A program made the position numbers and the translations under genes. Positions 1 through 9,654 of a stretch of DNA of 64,000 bases are shown here, piece after piece (positions within the stretch are counted from its first letter, which is position 1; every line of letters begins with the position of its first letter). The notes below the pieces were generated by a model. It saw only the letters and a program-made list of their open reading frames with translations, was not told the DNA's origin and ran no database searches. The stretch comes from Synechococcus sp. WH 8020. Lineage in GTDB: Bacteria; Cyanobacteriota; Cyanobacteriia; PCC-6307; Cyanobiaceae. The stretch lies in the NCBI RefSeq assembly GCF_001040845.1, contig NZ_CP011941.1:1022645-1086644 (forward strand). The letters run 5' to 3'.

Positions 1-375
1 GATGACTGAAAACAGATTGATGCATTCACTAAAAATTGAATGCACAGGCCTCCCTAATACAACAATTTTTGAATCACATACCACTCTCCTGAATCACACC
101 TAGGCAGGCTCTGACTCAATGATCATTGCCTGCACAAGGGCTTTCGCTCTCACTGCACATAGTCGCTCTTATCTTTTCACTTTGGATCGATGCTTACCTT
201 CCCCCACAGAAGGGTTAAAGCTCTTCCTTTAGACGAGCAGGACCACTCTCCCTGCATCCATGACCGACTCACGATTATCACTGTGAAGGATGTAATCTCC
301 CCTGCACAAAAGCAAACATCCTAAAGCCTGCCGAATGGGAAAGGAAGCCAAGAGAGCTCCAAATCTAGTAGACAA
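1..375. other. gene-free stretch at window start
   Basis: No convincing reading frame, RNA gene or terminator is visible on either strand here. Short frames carry no recognisable motif or ribosome binding site. It may hold the end of a region that lies outside the window. Confidence 0.4.
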
Positions 376-522
376 TTAATCTTCACTGGTTAAATACAAT
401 ACCTCCATAAATTGCTGGGGCAACTGCTCTGGTGCAGACCCAAGAATTGGCGCTTCAGACCCCAAGAACTCAAGAACTACAACGCAACCGATCAGGGCAA
501 AAGGCAGTGGAATGAACTTCAT
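376..522 (-). CDS. small single-span membrane or secreted protein, 48 aa
   Basis: The frame starts at an ATG preceded by a good ribosome binding site (AAGGAGA about 8 nt upstream), which is why this start is preferred to one 14 codons earlier. The first 18 residues (MKFIPLPFALIGCVVVLEFL) are a hydrophobic span or uncleaved signal; the rest is short and acidic and ends in SED. No family is recognised. It stands alone in a gene-poor stretch, so evidence is limited to the ribosome binding site and the membrane-like N-terminus. Confidence 0.5.
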   Translation of the reverse strand: MKFIPLPFALIGCVVVLEFLGSEAPILGSAPEQLPQQFMEVLYLTSED

Positions 523-1342
523 CAGACAATTCTCCTTTCTCTTGCGAAAGATGTAGCGTTCCATTTCTTATCTCCAAGTCCCAAAACCCTAACCAGTCAG
601 CTCAAAGGTTAAATGAGCAGGTGATGAACACCAATTAAGATTTTTCTTATCTTCCAAGTTATCGATTAACCCTTGGAGTGAAATACCCCCTACAGAGCCA
701 TCTAGAGATGGCAATGAACAAGAAGATACTCCTGCTTCCTGTTCTGATTTTGTGAGTCTCCTGGTCTTTGGTGAGAAAGAAGCATCGAAGGACTTGTGTA
801 TTGCCTTTCGGCACCTCCTGAACAACCTTCAAGCAATTCAATTTCTGGTTCCTGCATAATGTTGGTCCTGACATAGCCAGCCACAACGTTGCCCATTCCT
901 CGCACCATATGCCCTGTAATCGTCTTCAAGACCTAAGGAAGGTCGTGACAGACCAAAGTCAGCAAGGTCAACCGATGACGCACGATTCGCATCGATTGGG
1001 ACGAATCAATCATGGCCACGAGCTTTGATTGTCGTGTAACCGCGACATAACAGAGGCTCAGGCCTATCAACTCTGGTGGTGAACCACCGTCGAACGGATG
1101 GTCGAGTGGTCGTGACCAGGACCTATCCAGTGGTAGGCAGTCGCGGTCCAATGCAGATCCATCTTGGCGGCCATGCCAATTGCCTCCTTTGAGTTCAACG
1201 ATGACAAGCAGAATCTCTGCGCAAACAGCCAAGGACTGAAGTTTGAACTGTTCAGCAATGGGTGAGCATCGTTACAAACACAAATAGAGAGATGCAAGAT
1301 CCTTTGTCCAGCGGCGTCGAGCTGCTGACAAAAGGGAGAGAG

Positions 1343-1373
1343 CGAGCGGCTTGAGAAACCGCTCGTTTTTTTT
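1343..1373 (+). terminator. strong intrinsic terminator with no gene upstream
   Basis: A perfect 7-bp stem (CGAGCGG / CCGCTCG) with a 9-nt loop is followed by eight T residues. On the plus strand this is a textbook Rho-independent terminator. No plus-strand gene of normal size ends before it, so it may terminate a small RNA or a very short gene (a 20-codon frame starting at 1292 runs into the stem). Confidence 0.75.
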
Positions 1374-1452
1374 GATCCGTGATCGACGACTAAGGGCTCT
1401 GACTGAATCCAGCCAATGAGGTTATGTTCAAATTCAGGACATCTAAGGATCG

Positions 1453-1490
1453 TCAGACAAAAGAAAACCCCGCCAAAGGCAGGGTTTCTC
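1453..1490 (-). terminator. hairpin terminator, minus strand
   Basis: Read on the minus strand, a stem of about ten pairs with one mismatch (AAACCCTGCC / GGCGGGGTTT, loop TTT) runs into TTTTCTTTTG. This fits an intrinsic terminator for a minus-strand transcript covering the motif at 1490-1560. Confidence 0.55.
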
Positions 1491-1565
1491 GGCTTCTTAT
1501 AGGGCGTGTTGCCTTGTTTCCACTCCGTGAAGAAGCCCTCCTCACACAGCCATTCTGCGTCTGGA
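1490..1565 (-). repeat. diverged coding repeat, copy A
   Basis: On the minus strand this encodes WLCEEGFFTEWKQGNTPYKK, followed by PR. A second copy lies near 3830-3900 in the same orientation and reads LCEESFFVQWK, a TGA stop, then GNTSCKKPR. Conservation of codons in one frame argues for two related small genes or their remains rather than chance. The start and end of the gene in this copy cannot be fixed. Confidence 0.45.
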
Positions 1566-2069
1566 CTGGCAGTGTGCCAGTGTTCACCAACACTAAAGCA
1601 ATTGTCACACCGCTTCCGAGGGCCATGGTCCAGCCAACTCCCGACAACAACTTGACTGCTCAACCCAGCTGCAAATAGATGCGTTGGCGTCTGTGATGCC
1701 AAGGATTGGAGCGAACTGCTGATTGAAAGCGCTCAATTCAGGAGTAAAAGCACTGGCAATCGCAGGACATCGGCTTTATTCACGCAACTCACTCATTCGT
1801 CACAGCTATTGAGAACTTTTCTCACTTGCTGTGACGACGTCTACCAAAGAATGGTTTGGTGACTCTTTGGACGGGGTCAACAGTCCCACAATCAATCAAC
1901 TTCTTGCGATTTAGAAGCCCGCAAGAGGTTGAGGGACATTGTCTGGCCCTCAACTGCTTTCCAAGGCTTCATCCCTTCCATAGCGACAGGAAGACTGGAA
2001 GAGCCATTGGACTCGATCATCCTTAAGACAAGGCCAAGAACAAATCAGAGCAGCACCCGTCGACAGGGA

Positions 2070-2483
2070 CTATTGACATTTGTCAAAGGCAAATCCGAAT
2101 TTTCTTTCCACAACAACTCCATCAACACGGACAATTGATGTTTCATAAAGATCACAGGTTTTCTTTTTGAAATCAGACATTTCATCAGGATCAAAAACAA
2201 CAGCATTTGCATATCCTCTTTCTTTCATTGTCCTCTTCACGCAATCCTTATCCCAGAGCTGAGCTTTTTTCTCCCAGCGGCCTGCACTTCCAAGACGAGA
2301 ATAAACCTCAGTACCTTCAATAACACAATTATCCTTCACATTATCCCATTGCTCAAACGTCATAATAGTGAGACCATCTGGATGATTGGCATTCGTTTCT
2401 GCTTTTGAATAAGGCAGCGAAAACATTGATATCGACGTTGCTCCTAGCCCGGCCATTGCAACAAAAATTTTAAGACGGCTCAT
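2070..2483 (-). CDS. secreted hypothetical protein, 137 aa
   Basis: An N-terminal signal peptide is visible (positively charged start, hydrophobic core to about residue 22, likely cut near YSKAE). The mature part is polar and has four cysteines, including a C-terminal FDKCQ, which would suit disulfide bonds in the periplasm. No domain is recognised. The gene is isolated, with no close neighbour on its strand. Start chosen at the ATG that opens the signal peptide. Confidence 0.6.
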   Translation of the reverse strand: MSRLKIFVAMAGLGATSISMFSLPYSKAETNANHPDGLTIMTFEQWDNVKDNCVIEGTEVYSRLGSAGRWEKKAQLWDKDCVKRTMKERGYANAVVFDPDEMSDFKKKTCDLYETSIVRVDGVVVERKFGFAFDKCQ

Positions 2484-2806
2484 CGTTTCACTCTTTTAAT
2501 CACATTGTAGCCATAAGAGAAAAAAGCCTCAAGTCACTATGAAATGTTGGAAGACGCGATTAACGAAGCAGCTTGATCTTCAACTCCATGCCAATCATTC
2601 ACATGGGGCTGAAAGCCATCAAAAACGCCCTTTCCTCAATGAGCCAACCCTCTCTTTTGATTAGGCTGCACAGGGGTATTCACATGGGGATTCAAGATCC
2701 AAGTGAGCAGACCAAAGCAGGCAACCATGACTCAAAGGCCTATTGGACAAGCTCTACTGGGTTAACCAAGATTCTGGAATCGCTGCCTCCAATGGATTCA
2801 TCGCTA
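2484..2806. other. intergenic, nothing recognised
   Basis: This spacer between two minus-strand genes has no clear frame, hairpin or repeat. A plus-strand frame starting at 2573 exists but has poor composition and no ribosome binding site, so it is not called. Confidence 0.4.
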
Positions 2807-3112
2807 TCAAAATCTTCGAAAGAGTCCAGGTTTTTTGTTTTTCTCATCGACGATCTCTTCGATCATCCGAATGGGGCTAAAATGAACATTAACATCAATT
2901 TTTTTTACAACACTATGCGTGTTCCAAAGTCCAACTTGGACTTCTGACCTGGAATAGGTGACTTGCCAACAGTAATCAATTGGGATGACAAGAATTTGTG
3001 TCCAAAACGAATTCGTACTTTTGCCAGGGAAAAGACGATATCTTTCGGATCCATCCTCTTCTTTCTCTTTAGCGAAGCCAAGCTGCTGTAGCCGACTCGA
3101 CCAATTTGTCAT
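2807..3112 (-). CDS. hypothetical protein, 101 aa
   Basis: A soluble protein beginning MTNWSSRLQQLGFAKEKEED. The N-terminal third looks helical and charged; the middle (WTQILVIPIDYCWQVTYSRS) looks like beta strands; the end is basic (KKPGLFRRF). No domain or signal peptide is recognised. It lies in the gene-poor start of the window, so it may be strain-specific. The upstream ribosome binding site is weak. Confidence 0.5.
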   Translation of the reverse strand: MTNWSSRLQQLGFAKEKEEDGSERYRLFPGKSTNSFWTQILVIPIDYCWQVTYSRSEVQVGLWNTHSVVKKIDVNVHFSPIRMIEEIVDEKNKKPGLFRRF

Positions 3113-3355
3113 TTTAGCTAATGCTCTCGTGCCATGTGATCATTTAAATCAATACCCAACCAGTAAATGTTTTAGATCAAACATTGGCGAAGTACGAATG
3201 ATTCACCTCCAAAAAACGATCATCGCAGAGTGACAGAAACCGATCAGACGCCTTAAAGCCATCCAGCAATCACAAACAAAAGACAACCCTGCAAAAGACC
3301 TTGAACCAAGGGTTGGTGAGCTCAACCATGCTGGAAAGAAGATCTACCTCAGCAA

Positions 3356-3586
3356 TCAACCCATCTCAGGGGCCCAGCCCACTGTGCTCTGCCAAGTTGG
3401 CGCCCATAGCTTGCAGGTCTTTGTGAGGTGATGCCCCTGTTGCAGTTGCTTCTGGCGAATGTTGCACCCCACCAACGTGTGGCAATGCTGGTCCACACCA
3501 TGCCGAAAGTGCTGGCACGCCACACACACACTTGAGCAACGGCAGTTACTCAACTCGCTTTCGTCCAGATAGGCCCACTCCTCCAC
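3356..3586 (-). CDS. small cysteine-rich protein, 76 aa
   Basis: The frame starts at a GTG with GAGG just upstream. Seven cysteines fall in residues 15-58, with several histidines, in the order CRC, CVAC, HC, GC and TCK, including RQKQLQQGHHLTKTCKLW. Such spacing suggests a metal-binding (zinc or iron-sulfur) small protein; this is inference. The CxxC and QLQQG elements resemble conserved picocyanobacterial small proteins as I remember them, which I could not check. It could also be a relic, as the neighbourhood is gene-poor. Confidence 0.45.
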   Translation of the reverse strand: MEEWAYLDESELSNCRCSSVCVACQHFRHGVDQHCHTLVGCNIRQKQLQQGHHLTKTCKLWAPTWQSTVGWAPEMG

Positions 3587-3829
3587 AGCACCTCACAAGC
3601 AATACGCCTGTACTAGCCCAAGCAGGTCGCTTTGGTCAACTAGCTCTGGGCAGGCTCAAGAAACGGTGGTTGTCCTTCTGGAGTCAGCAACACTCGTCTC
3701 TCCGTCGAAACAACCTGATGGAGCAGTGCGAATCCCTAGTGATCAGTCAACAACCCGCCTGGCTCTTCGCCCGAACCTGAATCAAGACAATCCCTGGAAA
3801 CAAGAGGCATCGCGGATGTGAAGCAGAGT

Positions 3830-3900
3830 GTCTCGGCTTTTTACAAGACGTGTTTCCTCATTTCCACTGCACGAAGAAGCTCTCCTCGCAAAGTCTTCTT
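3830..3900 (-). repeat. diverged coding repeat, copy B
   Basis: On the minus strand it reads LCEESFFVQWK, then TGA, then GNTSCKKPR, matching copy A near 1490-1565. The nucleotide identity is moderate but gap-poor over about 65 nt. The in-frame TGA where copy A has CAA means either that this copy is broken or that the true product ends at WK. Confidence 0.45.
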
Positions 3901-4327
3901 GGTGGACGGGAAACGTCCTGCAAGACACACCTTCACCCTTATTGGATTGCCACACAACCAGGCCATTGACTCAACAAGAAAAAGAAGGCATCAAACAATG
4001 CATCTCTAGTGTCCACCCACTTGGCTGTGACACAGCGGTTGAAGCCAAGAGCGAGATGCTCTTGGCGAGCGAGGGGCCTCAATGACTTCCAAACACTTTA
4101 AGGACTGCCAAATAGACTAAAAAGTCAACACTGGTTAGGTTTTTCCCTTGTGATTGGACAGCTTGGCTTGTTGTTTCCACCCGGAGAAACACGCGCTCTT
4201 CAAGTGAAAAACGACTCATACCTCGAAGCAAACAAGTCTCTACGTATCAGTTAGTTGACTGAATGGCACATGCTTATTAATTATGGATGTGGCCATCTCC
4301 TCACAAGATTTGGCTCCTCACACCCCC

Positions 4328-4355
4328 AAAGAAGGCAAATTCGCCTTCTTTTTTT
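4328..4355 (+). terminator. intrinsic terminator upstream of ruvA
   Basis: A 9-bp stem (AAAGAAGGC / GCCTTCTTT, loop AAATTC) followed by a T run is a clear plus-strand terminator. No recognisable plus-strand gene precedes it. It insulates ruvA from upstream transcription, or ends an unannotated short transcript. Confidence 0.7.
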
Positions 4356-4585
4356 ATGCCATCGCATGGAATGGCACCGAGGCGATCAGCTGTTAACCGT
4401 TGTTTGAGCAAGATTTGGCTTCCCGCGATGGCACAAGGTCACTACATCAGACTCCAAGCGGTTGGTTGTTACCTGTTGAGGCCTGTTTCAGATTCAGCTG
4501 TCAGTGATCGGTGGCTTGACTTGTTCAATGCCTTTCCCAACAACACGCCTTTAGACGCCTCAATAGGCCCATTGGAAGGAATCGC

Positions 4586-5245
4586 ATGATCGGCTGGCTT
4601 CGAGGAGAACGAATCGAACACTGGAGTCAGGGTGGGCGTCAGGGATTAGTGATTGCTTGCGCTGGGGTGGGGTATGAGGTTCAACTTGCCTCGAGGTATT
4701 TGCAACCTCTCTCCGCAGGCAAAACTTGCACCGTCTGGATTCATCAGGTTCAAAGGGACGATGGATCAAGTTTGTTTGGCTTCCCGGATCGAAGGGAAAG
4801 GGACCTGTTTCGCGTTCTAATCAGCGTGAACGGTGTCGGCCCTCAGGTGGGACTGGCGTTGTTGGAGAGCTGCAGCGCTGCTGAGTTGATCGAAGCGATC
4901 ATCGATGGGGACCTGCGTCGCCTGACCCAAGCGCAGGGAGTAGGAAAACGAACAGCAGAACGACTTGCAGTCGAACTTCGCGATCGTCTAGGTGCTTGGA
5001 GTCCAGAGCAGATCAGTGATCGTTCCGACCTCTCCCTTGTGGACAGGAGTGATCTCAAATCGCTGCCAATTGAACCCGACCCACTTCAAGATTTACAGCT
5101 CACCCTCAGCACACTGGGGTATGAAGATTTAGAGATCCGTCGAGCAATGCGTGCCGTTGCCACCGGGGAAGAGGTCCCGGCATCCAATGACGGGGATGGG
5201 TGGTTACGCGCCAGTCTGCGTTGGTTGAACCGCCCTTCGGCATAA
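4586..5245 (+). CDS. ruvA: Holliday junction branch migration protein RuvA
   Basis: RuvA binds four-way junctions as a tetramer and loads the RuvB motor during recombinational repair. The N-terminal OB-fold starts MIGWLRGERIE; two helix-hairpin-helix motifs follow (NGVGPQVGLALLE near residue 83 and AQGVGKRTAERLAVELRD near 110). The C-terminal RuvB-contacting domain (LQLTLSTLGYEDLEIRRAM) is present. At 219 residues it is slightly longer than usual because of an insert between the second and third domains. The ATG start matches the family. rpsO follows on the same strand. Confidence 0.95.
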   Translation: MIGWLRGERIEHWSQGGRQGLVIACAGVGYEVQLASRYLQPLSAGKTCTVWIHQVQRDDGSSLFGFPDRRERDLFRVLISVNGVGPQVGLALLESCSAAELIEAIIDGDLRRLTQAQGVGKRTAERLAVELRDRLGAWSPEQISDRSDLSLVDRSDLKSLPIEPDPLQDLQLTLSTLGYEDLEIRRAMRAVATGEEVPASNDGDGWLRASLRWLNRPSA

Positions 5246-5301
5246 GTGTGCCCATGAAGAGGTAAATTGGTTCTTTGCACAAGTAGGGCCGGTCGCTTCG
5301 C

Positions 5302-5571
5302 ATGTCGCTCGATACAACTGAAAAGCAGCAACTCATCAACAGTCACCAAACCCATGCCACCGACACCGGGTCGGCAGAGGTTCAGGTCGCCATGCTGAGC
5401 GAGCGCATCTCCAAGCTCAGCAGCCACCTACAGCAAAACATCCACGACTATTCATCCCGCCAGGGTCTGCTGAAGATGATTGGTCGTCGCAAGCGTCTGC
5501 TTGGTTACGTCCGAGGCAAAAGCGAGCAGCGTTACAGCGATCTCATTTCTAAGCTTGGAATCCGCGGCTAA
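5302..5571 (+). CDS. rpsO: 30S ribosomal protein S15
   Basis: S15 binds the central domain of 16S rRNA early in assembly of the small subunit. The 89 residues have the full-length family pattern: [19 protein letters not shown], then [15 protein letters not shown] and RRKRLLGYV near the end. It sits 56 nt after ruvA and 27 nt before the PAM68-like gene, a plausible short operon. ATG start fits the family N-terminus. Confidence 0.97.
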   Translation: MSLDTTEKQQLINSHQTHATDTGSAEVQVAMLSERISKLSSHLQQNIHDYSSRQGLLKMIGRRKRLLGYVRGKSEQRYSDLISKLGIRG

Positions 5572-5598
5572 GCAAGCTGCACAGGACTTCAGGAGCCC

Positions 5599-6009
5599 AT
5601 GGCTGATCGACGCAACTCTCTGCCCTTCGAGCCGCGCCGGTCAGAAGAAGGAACCAAATCAAAATCCAAACGATCTGCTTCCCAACCAAAAAGCAGTCAA
5701 CCCATCCCGAAGCCGGTTGCCAACCGAATGGCGAGACGCGTGGCAATCGCCACTGGTATCCCTTCAATTATGGGGATGGGTGTTTTCGTAGGAAGTTATT
5801 TCCTGGTCTCGCGTCAAATTATGGATGTCCCTCCTGGGATCACCTTGCTTGGATCTGGAGGTTTCTTTTTGCTGGGCCTTGGAGGTCTAAGTTATGGAGT
5901 TCTCTCTGCCAGTTGGGAACAGGATGCGGGATCCTTGCTTGGATTTGAGCACATCAAGCCCAACATCCAACGAATGCGCGAATCCATTCGTTCTCAAAAA
6001 CAGAGTTAA
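5599..6009 (+). CDS. PAM68-like photosystem II assembly protein (DUF3464)
   Basis: Members of this family help assemble early photosystem II intermediates in the thylakoid membrane. The 136-residue protein has a polar, basic N-terminus (residues 1-50), two transmembrane segments (about 51-72 and 82-104, the second rich in GLGG), and a C-terminal tail containing the family-typical SASWEQDAGSLLGFEH. Start ATG at MADRRNSLPFEPR. It follows rpsO closely, an arrangement suggesting joint transcription. Assignment rests on the C-terminal motif and topology. Confidence 0.85.
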   Translation: MADRRNSLPFEPRRSEEGTKSKSKRSASQPKSSQPIPKPVANRMARRVAIATGIPSIMGMGVFVGSYFLVSRQIMDVPPGITLLGSGGFFLLGLGGLSYGVLSASWEQDAGSLLGFEHIKPNIQRMRESIRSQKQS

Positions 6010-6041
6010 ATCAACGCTGTAATTTGTGATCCATACTGCAC

Positions 6042-9000
6042 TTAATTCAGCAGGGGTTCGCTGCATTTCACCTTAAAAGCCTTCTCTTGGAGATGCAGCG
6101 CTGCAGCAGACGCGTCACGTACACAGAACTGAGGTCCAAGCCGCACATAGCGAACCGTATTGCCCTGTCGAACTGCGGCAACAACAGGAACGCGAACGCC
6201 CAACTGTTCCTGATCTGGACGGTAGGCCTGAAGACATTCACGCAATTTGTGTTGGACCGCCACATCGCTGGCCTGTTCTGGATCAAGTTCCACCATCAGT
6301 AGACGTAGATCATCGATGGCCCGGCAGTCATCGACGATCAGTTGAACCCGCTCGTCGCGGCGATCCACAGCTGCCCAAACCAGCAAACGAGCCTCGGCCA
6401 TGAGGTGATCAGCCAAACGTGCATAGCTTTTGGGAAAGACCACCGCTTCACAGGATCCAGTGAGGTCTTCAAGGGTCAAGACCGCCATTCGATCTCCCTT
6501 GCGAGTGGTGACCTGGCGCATCTCACTCACCATTGCGATCGCACTGACCTTGGCTTTATCGGCTTGTTCTTCCAGACTCCCTAGCCCAATGGGAGCCAAA
6601 AGCTTCGCCGGAGGAGTGAGCTGTTTTAACGGATGATCAGAGAGATAAAAACCAACCAGATCCTTCTCAAGCCGGAGCTTTTCGGTGGGGTGGTAATCCT
6701 TCACCGGAGGAGACTTGGGCGCCAAGCTGAGATCCGTTCCCGCATCTTCATCACCCTCACTTGAGGCTGCTGCCATCAGATCAAACAAATTGCCCTGCCC
6801 ACTGGCCCGATCTTTGGCCCTCGACGTAGCCCAATCAAGAAGGAGATCTAAATCGGCCATCAGTTGAGCCCGATTCGCCTCGGGCTCGAGAGCATCCATC
6901 GCCCCGCAATGGATCAGCGACTCCATACTTCTGCGATTCAGCACCGCAGAAGGAAGACGATCACAGAGATCAGCGAGTGACTGGAACGAACCTTCTGATT
7001 CTCTAGAGCCAATCACGGCACGGATCGCTCCATCTCCGAGATTCCGAACAGCCGACAAGCCAAACAGGATGCGATCACCCTTAGGAGTGAAATCAATCCC
7101 TGATGCATTGATGTCGGGAGGCATCACTTCGATACCCATCGCATTGCAATTGGAGATGTAGCGCTGCACTTTGTCGCTGGCTCCAGCATTCACCGTAAGC
7201 AAGGCAGCCATATAAGCCACCGGGTAATGCGCTTTCAGATAGGCCGTTTGATAGGTAACAGCTCCGTAAGCCGTTGAATGGCTTTTGTTGAAACAATATT
7301 CAGCGAAAAGAACCATTTGGTCAAAGAGTTCATCCGCAACTTTCTTATCCACACCACGATCGGAAGCACCTTGTACAAAGATCCCCCGGTGTTTCTGCAT
7401 TTCTGACACTTTTTTCTTGCCCATGGCGCGACGAAGTAAATCAGCTTCGCCCAAGGAATAACCAGCCATGTCTTGAGCAATTTTCATAATTTGCTCTTGA
7501 TAAACCATGATCCCGTAGGTTTCTTGAAGAATCGGTTCAATCGAGTGATGTGCAAAATCAATGGTCTCACGACCATGCTTTCGATTGATAAATTTTGGAA
7601 TCAAGCCTGCGTCCAAAGGACCAGGTCGGTAAAGAGCCAAAATCGAGGAAATATCCTCCAAGGATGAGGGCTTGAGATCACGAACGATTTGACGCATTCC
7701 CGTTGATTCAAGTTGGAAGATTCCCTCTAAATCACCACGGGCAAGAAGGGCATACGTTTCAGGATCTTCTAAGGGAAGCTTGTCTGGATCTACCCTTTCA
7801 CCGATCGTGGAGGCGACCAACTCCAGAGTTTTATCAATCATCGTGAGATTTTTGAGACCCAAGAAGTCCATCTTTAGAAGTCCCATGGACTCCACATCCT
7901 CCATGAAGTATTGAGTAATGACCTGCCCATCATTGTTTCTTTGAAGTGGAACAAGTTCATCGAGAGGATCCGCTGCAATCACAACTCCAGCAGCGTGAAC
8001 TCCATAGGTTTTGTTGGTCCCTTCAATGCGCATCGCCATATCAACCCAGCGCTTCACCACTGGATCTTTTTTGTACTTCTCGCGAAATTCAGGATTGGGA
8101 GATTCCTCACCGATCATTGCTGCCAACTTGGCAGGTTTACCGCGTACAACCGGAATCAATTTTGCTAGTCGATCGGCATCGCCATAGGGAATATCAAGCA
8201 CTCTTGCCACATCTTTCAGCACCGCCTTGGACGTCATGCGGTTAAACGTGATGATCTGAGCCACCTTGTCTTCGCCATAGCGACGGGTGACGTAATCAAT
8301 CACTTCACCCCGGCGTTCGATACAGAAATCGGTATCAATATCAGGCATTGACTTGCGTTCAGGATTCAGGAATCGCTCGAACAACAGACCATTACTCACA
8401 GGATCGATATTCGTGATTCCCAGGGCATAGGCCACGAGTGATCCAGCCGCTGAGCCTCTCCCCGGTCCAACAGCAATTCCCTGCTCTCGTGCAAAGCGGA
8501 TGTAATCCCACACCACAAGGAAGTAGGTGGGGAATCCCATCTGTTCCATGATCGTTAGCTCATGGGACAACCGATCTCCATAGTTCGGATCAATGGCCGT
8601 TTCGGAATCAATCTCCAAACGATTGCGTAACCCCTGCTCCGTGACTTCCCGCAAATAACTCACAGGAGTGTGTGGCTCTGGAATTGGGAAACGCGGCATC
8701 TGATACCGGCCAAGGATGTCGTAATCCTCTACTTTTTCAGCAACTTGGACGGTATTACTGATCGCTTCCGCCACCACATCCTGCTCAAGATGATCGGCAA
8801 AGAGCCGTGACATCTCCTCTTCACTTTTAAGGTATTCGGTACCCGTATAACGCAATCGTTTGACATCGCTGATCAACTTGCCTGTCAAAACACAGAGCAG
8901 TGCATCATGCGCTTCAACATCGTTGCGCGTGAGGTAGTGAGCATCATTGGTGGCGATCAAAGGAATTCCAAGTTCCTTCGCAATCCGAACGATTTCTACA

Positions 9001-9566
9001 TTGACAATCCGATCTTCAGGTGAGCCGTGATCCTGAATTTCTAAGTAAAAGTCATCACCGAAGGTTTGCTGATACCAAAGAGCCACATCACGGGCCACAT
9101 CAGGACGATCACGCATGATCGCCTGAGGAATTTCACCGCCGAGACAGGCAGTGGCCACAATCAAACCTTCGCCATATTGCTTCAGCAACTGTTTATCAAC
9201 ACATGCACGGGAAAAAATTCCTCGTCCTCGCATTCCACGCAGGTGGCTAATGCTGGTGAGCTTCACCAAGTTTCGGTAGCCAGTGGCATTCTTGGCCAGC
9301 ACCACAAGGTGATAGCGGCGCTCTTTTTTGGGTTGCGGGTCATCAATCGAACCATTGATGACATACATCTCATTGCCAATAATCGGCTTGATGCCTGCTC
9401 CTTTGCACAGCTTGAGAAGCTCTACGGCTCCATACATCACTCCGTGATCCGTGAGTGCCAGTGCCGGCATCCCTAACTCTTTGGCACGTTCAACCATCTG
9501 AGGGAGCTGTGAGGCTCCGTCCAAAAGGCTGTAATCGCTGTGGTTATGGAGGGGAACAAATGCCAT
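6042..9566 (-). CDS. dnaE: DNA polymerase III subunit alpha
   Basis: The replicative polymerase. The N-terminal PHP domain ([16 protein letters not shown]), the palm with the catalytic PDIDTDF near residue 407, the beta-clamp-facing fingers, and the C-terminal OB-fold ([20 protein letters not shown]) are all present in 1174 residues. Unlike many cyanobacteria, the gene is neither split nor interrupted by an intein; the region where the split intein usually lies is continuous. It converges on the PAM68-like gene with a 32-nt spacer. ATG start gives the conserved MAFVPLH. Confidence 0.97.
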   Translation of the reverse strand: MAFVPLHNHSDYSLLDGASQLPQMVERAKELGMPALALTDHGVMYGAVELLKLCKGAGIKPIIGNEMYVINGSIDDPQPKKERRYHLVVLAKNATGYRNLVKLTSISHLRGMRGRGIFSRACVDKQLLKQYGEGLIVATACLGGEIPQAIMRDRPDVARDVALWYQQTFGDDFYLEIQDHGSPEDRIVNVEIVRIAKELGIPLIATNDAHYLTRNDVEAHDALLCVLTGKLISDVKRLRYTGTEYLKSEEEMSRLFADHLEQDVVAEAISNTVQVAEKVEDYDILGRYQMPRFPIPEPHTPVSYLREVTEQGLRNRLEIDSETAIDPNYGDRLSHELTIMEQMGFPTYFLVVWDYIRFAREQGIAVGPGRGSAAGSLVAYALGITNIDPVSNGLLFERFLNPERKSMPDIDTDFCIERRGEVIDYVTRRYGEDKVAQIITFNRMTSKAVLKDVARVLDIPYGDADRLAKLIPVVRGKPAKLAAMIGEESPNPEFREKYKKDPVVKRWVDMAMRIEGTNKTYGVHAAGVVIAADPLDELVPLQRNNDGQVITQYFMEDVESMGLLKMDFLGLKNLTMIDKTLELVASTIGERVDPDKLPLEDPETYALLARGDLEGIFQLESTGMRQIVRDLKPSSLEDISSILALYRPGPLDAGLIPKFINRKHGRETIDFAHHSIEPILQETYGIMVYQEQIMKIAQDMAGYSLGEADLLRRAMGKKKVSEMQKHRGIFVQGASDRGVDKKVADELFDQMVLFAEYCFNKSHSTAYGAVTYQTAYLKAHYPVAYMAALLTVNAGASDKVQRYISNCNAMGIEVMPPDINASGIDFTPKGDRILFGLSAVRNLGDGAIRAVIGSRESEGSFQSLADLCDRLPSAVLNRRSMESLIHCGAMDALEPEANRAQLMADLDLLLDWATSRAKDRASGQGNLFDLMAAASSEGDEDAGTDLSLAPKSPPVKDYHPTEKLRLEKDLVGFYLSDHPLKQLTPPAKLLAPIGLGSLEEQADKAKVSAIAMVSEMRQVTTRKGDRMAVLTLEDLTGSCEAVVFPKSYARLADHLMAEARLLVWAAVDRRDERVQLIVDDCRAIDDLRLLMVELDPEQASDVAVQHKLRECLQAYRPDQEQLGVRVPVVAAVRQGNTVRYVRLGPQFCVRDASAAALHLQEKAFKVKCSEPLLN

Positions 9567-9654
9567 ACCCCCAGCCTAAGCGCATGCGCAAGATGTGGAG
9601 GCAATAATCCCGCACAAGCACTACATGCAGCGGTTAAGACTCTGTTCTGCGCCT

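Larger units (their letters stand above)
523..2069. other. 1.5 kb with no convincing gene
   Basis: Several long frames exist on the minus strand, including one of 211 codons from 1702 to 1067, but none reads as a typical protein throughout. The stretch does hold two hairpin terminators (1343-1373 plus strand, 1453-1490 minus strand) and one copy of a diverged coding motif near 1490-1560 that recurs near 3830-3900. This mixture suggests decayed small genes and perhaps a small RNA. Confidence 0.5.
3587..4585. other. 1 kb with no convincing gene
   Basis: It holds copy B of the diverged coding motif (near 3830-3900, minus strand) and a strong plus-strand terminator (4328-4355). Other frames, including one from 4287 running up to ruvA, have unlikely composition. 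A 12-nt sequence CAAGATTTGGCT occurs twice, near 4304 and 4409. Confidence 0.45.

Noticed and set aside
1067-1702. 211-codon minus-strand frame
   Set aside because: Only a 25-residue segment looks coding (the repeated motif); the rest has odd composition and a terminator hairpin lies inside it.
2573-2947. 124-codon plus-strand frame
   Set aside because: Overlaps the better minus-strand gene at 2807-3112 and has no motif.
4283-4396. 37-codon plus-strand frame overlapping the terminator before ruvA
   Set aside because: The terminator hairpin would lie inside it; no ribosome binding site is visible.
6042-9566. Possible intein or split in dnaE
   Set aside because: The reading frame is continuous with normal family length; no intein motif is seen.
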